Of a stretch of 9,660 nucleotides of DNA, positions 6,084-9,660 are shown one piece after another. Location of the stretch: assembly GCA_945903555.1 (NCBI GenBank), contig CAMDOJ010000059.1:1-9660 (forward strand). Direction: 5' to 3'. Position numbers and translations under genes: made by a program. The DNA is from Chthoniobacter flavus. Its GTDB lineage: Bacteria > Verrucomicrobiota > Verrucomicrobiia > Chthoniobacterales > Terrimicrobiaceae. The notes beneath the pieces are model-generated. The model was given only the letters and a program-made list of their open reading frames with translations. It searched no databases and was not told the origin of the DNA. Position 1 is the first letter of the stretch, and every line of letters starts with the position of its first letter.

Positions 6084-6593
6084 ATGGAATCCGTTACTCA
6101 ACTTTTAATAACTTTCGGAGTCACTTGGCCGAAATTTATCGCCCAGGTTATCCTTTTTCTTATTGTTTATATCGTTCTAAAGAAATTTGCTTTTGGACCT
6201 ATTATTGCGATTTTTGAAGAGCGCAAAAAAACCATCGAGGAAGGGCAAGCGAACGCAGCCAAAATCAAGAAGCAACTTGCGGAGTCCGAAGCCCGCTGCC
6301 AAGAGATCCTTCGCAAAGCGAATGCTGACGCCCAGCGCATCATTGACGAAGGCCGTCTCGCTAGCGAATCTCAAACTCAGAAAAACATCCAACAAGCCGT
6401 ACGCGATGCAGAGAACATTCTCGTCAAAGCCCGTGAGACTGTGGAACTCGATCAGGCTCGCATGGTCGCCGAAGTGAAAAAAGAAATGGTGAACTTGGTC
6501 GTGAATACCACATCGAAAGTTGTCGGCAAGATCCTCACTCCAGCCGACCAAGAACGCCTCGCCAGCGAGACGACCAATCAACTCGCCGCCTAA
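6084..6593 (+). CDS. atpF: F1F0 ATP synthase subunit b
   Basis: Subunit b is the peripheral stalk that holds F1 against rotation. The 169-aa product has one N-terminal membrane helix (about 16-34, KFIAQVILFLIVYIVLKKF) and then a long, highly charged alpha-helical coiled coil to the end, the normal layout and length. Only one b-type gene is present here, so the stalk is probably a homodimer rather than a b/b' pair. The ATG at 6084 was chosen over an in-frame TTG at 6048: the extra 12 residues would be polar, unlike b N-termini, and that TTG lies within the upstream hairpin. No Shine-Dalgarno site is seen (ATCACCAATCAAA before the start). atpH starts 9 bases after its stop. Confidence 0.96.
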   Translation: MESVTQLLITFGVTWPKFIAQVILFLIVYIVLKKFAFGPIIAIFEERKKTIEEGQANAAKIKKQLAESEARCQEILRKANADAQRIIDEGRLASESQTQKNIQQAVRDAENILVKARETVELDQARMVAEVKKEMVNLVVNTTSKVVGKILTPADQERLASETTNQLAA

Positions 6594-6602
6594 TATCCTA
6601 AC

Positions 6603-6989
6603 ATGAAACTGAGCCGCGAAGCACGCCGCCAATCCAAAGACCTTTTCGACATGGCCCATGTCGATGGTCGCCTTGACGAGAACCGTTTGAGATCCATCTT
6701 TGACGAAATCGCCGCTAAAAAACCAAGAAACTACATTCAGATGCTGAAGTTTCTGGCTCGCTTGGTGCGCTTGGAGGTATCCAAATATCACGCCAAAATT
6801 CAAAGCGCCTCCCCACTCACTGAAATCAAAGCCCGTGAGATCCAAGCCAACCTCACAGAAAAATTCGGCCGCATCACGGCGGAATTTCATCATACCCCCG
6901 ATCTCATCGGCGGACTTCGCATCCAACTCGGCAGCAATGTTTGGGACGGCAGTATCAAATCCCGTCTCGAAGCAATCAAACAATCCTAA
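6603..6989 (+). CDS. atpH: F1F0 ATP synthase subunit delta (unusually short)
   Basis: Delta joins the peripheral stalk to the top of F1. The C-terminal half matches the family: IQSASPLTE (66-74) and PDLIGGLRIQLGSNVWDGS (99-117) followed by RLEAI. The N-terminal half starts with a recognisable first helix (about 5-20, containing LFDMA) but then goes almost straight to the last helices of the domain (NYIQMLKFLARLVRLE, 43-58). At 128 aa it is about 50 residues shorter than the E. coli protein (about 177). The missing part seems internal. Extension upstream is impossible, because the same frame is closed by the atpF stop. The gene lies 9 bases after atpF and 12 before atpA, as expected for atpH. 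The identity is secure from context plus C-terminus; the structural consequence is inference. Confidence 0.9.
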   Translation: MKLSREARRQSKDLFDMAHVDGRLDENRLRSIFDEIAAKKPRNYIQMLKFLARLVRLEVSKYHAKIQSASPLTEIKAREIQANLTEKFGRITAEFHHTPDLIGGLRIQLGSNVWDGSIKSRLEAIKQS

Positions 6990-7001
6990 TTCCTAAGACT
7001 C

Positions 7002-8537
7002 ATGAGCAATATCGTCCTCGAACTCGAATCAAAAATCAGCGCTATCAAAAGCAACTCAGCCAAACAAACCAATGTCGGCATCGTCCGCGAAATCGGCGAC
7101 GGCATCGCCCGCATTGAAGGCTTGAGTGAGGTAAAACTTAACGAGATGTTAGAATTCCCAGGTGGAATCACTGGCATCGCGCTCAACTTGGAAGAAACCG
7201 AAATTGGTGCAATCATCTTGGGTGATTTCACTCAGATCCGTGAAGGCGACGAAGTCAAAACCACTGGTCGCCTCTTGCAAGTTCCCGTTGGAAAAGGACT
7301 CCTTGGTCGCGTGATGGATTCCCTCGGTCGCCCGATCGACGGCAAGGGCCCAATCACTGGCACCACAAGTTACCCCGTTGAAAAAATCGCCCCCGGCATC
7401 ATCAAACGCCGCAGCGTAAGCCAACCCGTTCAAACTGGCATCATGAGCATTGACGCAATGATTCCTGTGGGTCGCGGCCAACGTGAACTCATCATTGGTG
7501 ACCGTGCAACTGGCAAAACCACGATCGCTCTCGACACGATCATCAACCAAGCGAAAATCAACCGCGCTGCAGAAGAAAGTGGTGATCCCAATTTCCGCCC
7601 AATTTATTCAATCTACGTCGGCATTGGCCAAAAGAACGCGAATATTTCCCGTGTAGTGACCGCGCTCGAAAAGAACGACGCCCTCAAATACACCATCATT
7701 GTTGCCGCAACGGCGTCAGATTCCGCCGCGGACCAATACATCGCTCCGTTCTCAGGAGCAGCTATGGGAGAATGGTTCATGGATAATGGCATGGATGCCC
7801 TTATCGTATTTGACGATCTCACGAAGCATGCGTTTGCTTACCGCCAAATCTCGCTGTTGCTCAAGCGTCCATCCGGACGTGAAGCCTATCCTGGCGACGT
7901 ATTCTATCTCCACAGCCGCTTGCTCGAACGCTCCGCTCGTCTTGCTGAGGATTGTGGGAATGGCTCGCTCACGGCCCTGCCGATCATTGAGACCCAAGCC
8001 GGCGACGTGTCCGCTTACATTCCAACGAACGTCATTTCGATCACGGACGGTCAGATTTACTTGGAAACCGATTTGTTCTACCAAGGCATAAGACCCGCTA
8101 TTTCGGTGGGTCTCTCGGTTTCCCGTGTGGGTTCCGCCGCTCAAATCAAGGCCATGAAGCAAGTTGCAGGCAAGATCAAGGGTGACCTTGCTCAATACCG
8201 TGAGTTGGCTGCATTCGCCCAGTTCGGATCTGACCTCGATGCACGGACGAAGTCCACACTTGAGCGTGGTGCCCGTATCGTGGAACTCTTCAAGCAGGCT
8301 CAATACAACCCGATTGCGGTCGAGATGCAGGCGATCGTTCTTTGGGCTATGCAAAAAGGCCTCTTCGATTCCGTCGCAGTCGATAAGGTCAAGGCGACCC
8401 AGAACAAATTCGTGGAATTCATTTCCACTCGCAAATCCAGCATCCTTGAAAAACTTGGCAAGAAACGCCAGTTTGATGAGGAAGTAGAAAAAGAACTCGC
8501 AGCCGCACTCGAAGACTTCAAATCCTTTAATCGTTGA
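7002..8537 (+). CDS. atpA: F1F0 ATP synthase subunit alpha
   Basis: Alpha forms the F1 hexamer with beta and supplies the arginine finger to the catalytic sites. The 511-aa product has full length and the three expected domains: N-terminal barrel (about 1-95), nucleotide-binding domain (about 96-380) and C-terminal helical domain. The P-loop is GDRATGKT (166-173); most alphas read GDRQTGKT, so the usual Gln is Ala169. VFDDLTKHA (269-277) follows the Walker B strand, and the arginine finger is R375 in SVSRVGSAAQ. The ATPase alpha/beta signature appears as PAISVGLSVS (365-374), with Ser where PROSITE-type patterns expect Asp/Asn/His at the fourth position. The ATG at 7002 has no Shine-Dalgarno site and follows atpH by 12 bases. 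atpG follows after 6 bases. Confidence 0.98.
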   Translation: MSNIVLELESKISAIKSNSAKQTNVGIVREIGDGIARIEGLSEVKLNEMLEFPGGITGIALNLEETEIGAIILGDFTQIREGDEVKTTGRLLQVPVGKGLLGRVMDSLGRPIDGKGPITGTTSYPVEKIAPGIIKRRSVSQPVQTGIMSIDAMIPVGRGQRELIIGDRATGKTTIALDTIINQAKINRAAEESGDPNFRPIYSIYVGIGQKNANISRVVTALEKNDALKYTIIVAATASDSAADQYIAPFSGAAMGEWFMDNGMDALIVFDDLTKHAFAYRQISLLLKRPSGREAYPGDVFYLHSRLLERSARLAEDCGNGSLTALPIIETQAGDVSAYIPTNVISITDGQIYLETDLFYQGIRPAISVGLSVSRVGSAAQIKAMKQVAGKIKGDLAQYRELAAFAQFGSDLDARTKSTLERGARIVELFKQAQYNPIAVEMQAIVLWAMQKGLFDSVAVDKVKATQNKFVEFISTRKSSILEKLGKKRQFDEEVEKELAAALEDFKSFNR

Positions 8538-8543
8538 TCTACC

Positions 8544-9410
8544 ATGGCCAACCTTAGAGAAATCCGCCGACGCATCAAGTCGGTCAAAAACACTTCGCAG
8601 ATCACCAAAGCCATGCAGATGGTGGCGGCATCCAAAATGCGCAAAGCCCAACAGGCCGCGCTCAATGGCCGCGACTACGCGATGCTTTTAAATCGAGTGA
8701 TCGTTTCCCTTCGCGATAACATCGACCCCTCCTCGCACCCTCTCCTCGAACAGCGGGAAGTCAAAAACGAACTCGTCATTCTCATGACGAGCGATAAAGG
8801 ACTTTGCGGTGGTCTCAATACCAACGTCCTCCGCGAAGTGGGTACGTTTAACGCCAAGACAACGCAATTTGTAGCCATTGGCCGCAAAGGGGTTCAGTTC
8901 CTTGCCCGCACTGGCCGCAACATGATCGCTGATTTCCCCTTGGAAGAACGCCCCACGTTTGCCAAATCCAAACAAATCTCGCGTTTCTGTCGTGAAAAAT
9001 TCCTCGATGGCAGTGTCGATAAGGTGACAATCCTGTTCTCTCGTTTCGTCAATACGCTATCGCAAGTGCCGACCGCACTCCCGATCCTGCCACTCACATG
9101 CCTTGAAGAAGTCGGCATCAAAAGCACCTACGAGCCATCCGAACCCATCGAAAGCGGCATCGAATTTGAACCGTCAGCAGCAGCTGTTTTGGATGGGATC
9201 ATCCCCTCCTATCTTCATTACATTGTCTATCAGGCCCAACTCACCTCGCGTGCCTCAGAGCAAAGCGCTCGAATGGTCGCAATGAAGAGCGCCACAGACA
9301 ACGCAAAGAATTTGGTCAAGGATCTCACACTCGAATACAACACGGCCCGACAGGCCAGTATCACGAACGAGATCCTTGAGATTTCTACGGCCCAGCTCGC
9401 CCTCGGATAA
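8544..9410 (+). CDS. atpG: F1F0 ATP synthase subunit gamma
   Basis: Gamma is the central rotor shaft within the alpha/beta hexamer. The 288-aa product has the normal length. The N-terminal shaft helix begins MANLREIRRRIKSVKNTSQI and carries TKAMQMVAASKM (21-32). The Rossmann-like middle contains SDKGLCGGLNTN (83-94). The C-terminal shaft helix runs from about 232 to the end, with SARMVAMKSATDNA (241-254) and ITNEILEISTAQLAL (273-287). The common C-terminal signature has Gly-Ala after EI-x-x; here this is Ala-Gln. The ATG at 8544, 6 bases after atpA, has no Shine-Dalgarno site and may depend on ribosomes finishing atpA. The expected next gene atpD does not begin in the following 250 bases. Confidence 0.98.
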   Translation: MANLREIRRRIKSVKNTSQITKAMQMVAASKMRKAQQAALNGRDYAMLLNRVIVSLRDNIDPSSHPLLEQREVKNELVILMTSDKGLCGGLNTNVLREVGTFNAKTTQFVAIGRKGVQFLARTGRNMIADFPLEERPTFAKSKQISRFCREKFLDGSVDKVTILFSRFVNTLSQVPTALPILPLTCLEEVGIKSTYEPSEPIESGIEFEPSAAAVLDGIIPSYLHYIVYQAQLTSRASEQSARMVAMKSATDNAKNLVKDLTLEYNTARQASITNEILEISTAQLALG

Positions 9411-9435
9411 CCTCCAGATTCGGTCTTTCCTTTTA

Positions 9436-9465
9436 AAATAATGTCGTTGAAAAACGGCATTGTTT
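9436..9465 (+). terminator. Hairpin with GAAA tetraloop after atpG, possible terminator or processing site
   Basis: AAATAATGTCGTT (9436-9448) pairs over its full 13 bases with AACGGCATTGTTT (9453-9465) around a GAAA (GNRA-type) tetraloop. Two of the pairs are U-G, so the structure is complete only in + strand RNA. It lies 25 bases after the atpG stop and is followed by ATTTCATT, a weak U-rich tail. The stem is A/U-rich, so termination would be modest; mRNA 3'-end protection or processing is an equally good explanation. Confidence 0.5.
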
Positions 9466-9591
9466 ATTTCATTACCGAAACCCAGTCCGAAAACGTTCAC
9501 CGCGTTAAATTCAGACATCCTGACGTGGTCCATGTAAAATGGTGAATTCAGGGAAACAGTTGATCCCATGCGAGACGAAAATCAGTGCCTA

Positions 9592-9610
9592 CACGGGCGA
9601 GACGCCCATG
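9592..9610. repeat. GGGCG-AGA-CGCCC palindrome, likely member of a dispersed repeat family
   Basis: GGGCG (9595-9599) and CGCCC (9603-9607) are perfect arms around AGA, extended by CA/TG past one mismatch. The octamer GCGAGACG inside it (9597-9604) is repeated directly at 9570-9577, and CGTCTC (9626-9631) is its inverted partner. Translated in one frame the core gives HGRDAHAP. From memory, small hypothetical proteins with GRDARA- or TGETPVP-like strings are frequent in Verrucomicrobia and Planctomycetes annotations, and such strings come from this kind of intergenic repeat rather than from real genes. I could not search for other copies. Confidence 0.5.
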
Positions 9611-9660
9611 CCCCCTTGGCCTTTGCGTCTCACACCCTTTCCTCACACTTCAGGATTTCT

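Larger units (their letters stand above)
9411..9660 (+). other. Gene-free region after atpG; atpD not found
   Basis: No convincing gene starts in these 250 bases on either strand, and no beta-subunit N-terminus (a GxIxxVxGPVVDVxF-like start) can be read in any forward frame. The region holds a hairpin with a GAAA loop (9436-9465), a small CCAT/ATGG hairpin (9530-9533/9539-9542), and a repeat-like palindrome near the end (9592-9610). Short open frames at 9441-9545 (34 codons) and 9568 to the window end are probably not genes. Confidence 0.6.

Noticed and set aside
6177..6983. Long - strand frame (268 codons) opposite atpF and atpH
   Set aside because: Antisense shadow of atpF/atpH with no independent domain.
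7752..8651. Long - strand frame (299 codons) opposite atpA and atpG
   Set aside because: Antisense shadow of highly conserved + strand genes; composition reflects their codon use.
9441..9545. 34-codon open frame after atpG (MSLKNG...)
   Set aside because: No Shine-Dalgarno site, no recognisable family, and its start lies within a well-paired RNA hairpin that explains the sequence better.
9568..9660. Open frame running off the window end (MRDENQCLHGRDAHAP...)
   Set aside because: Its sequence is the translation of a repeat-like palindrome and does not resemble the start of atpD or another protein family.
1..9660. CRISPR array, insertion sequence, prophage or defence genes
   Set aside because: No regularly spaced repeats, transposase, integrase, nuclease-defence or toxin-antitoxin sequences were seen; nearly all coding space is taken by housekeeping genes.

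Overview
The window looks like a housekeeping stretch of a Gram-negative chromosome, most likely from the Verrucomicrobiota or a near relative. That placement is inference from three things: the style of the proteins (a Y-x3-D ribonuclease H-like protein opening with an IVYFDLET-type motif, a very short ATP synthase delta, an alpha subunit reading PAISVGLSVS), the near absence of Shine-Dalgarno sites, and a GGGCGAGACGCCC-type dispersed repeat near the right end. Every gene lies on the + strand.

Region 1 (1-513): a complete tRNA-Leu(UAG), then about 430 bases without a gene. This gap carries two exact, same-orientation DnaA boxes next to an inverted repeat and an A/T-rich tract, so it is a candidate chromosomal origin and/or DnaA autoregulatory region directly upstream of dnaA.

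Region 2 (514-4680): a tight four-gene cluster. dnaA (replication initiator) is followed after 26 bases by a DEDDy 3'-5' exonuclease/RNase H-like protein, then a TPR protein of unknown function joined by an ATGA overlap, then a MidA/NDUFAF7-type methyltransferase that most likely starts at a TTG in a TTGA overlap. The spacing suggests co-transcription and coupled translation.

Region 3 (4681-9410): a 150-base leader with a long-spaced inverted repeat, then the ATP synthase genes atpB-atpE-atpF-atpH-atpA-atpG (a, c, b, delta, alpha, gamma). No atpI precedes atpB within the window. The c subunit has the residues expected for proton rather than sodium coupling. atpE is bracketed by two RNA hairpins, a plausible way to give the multi-copy c subunit its own mRNA stability or translation rate. 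The delta subunit is only 128 aa and seems to lack the middle of its N-terminal domain.

Region 4 (9411-9660): where atpD (beta) would normally begin within a few tens of bases, there is instead a wobble-rich hairpin with a GAAA loop and then a repeat-like palindrome. No atpD start is visible before the window ends, so the F1 genes are either interrupted by a repeat-bearing spacer or split.

I found no defence system, CRISPR array, prophage or insertion sequence. The points most worth a second look are the candidate origin, the reduced delta subunit, the hairpins around atpE, the pervasive lack of ribosome-binding sites, and the unusual atpG-downstream region.
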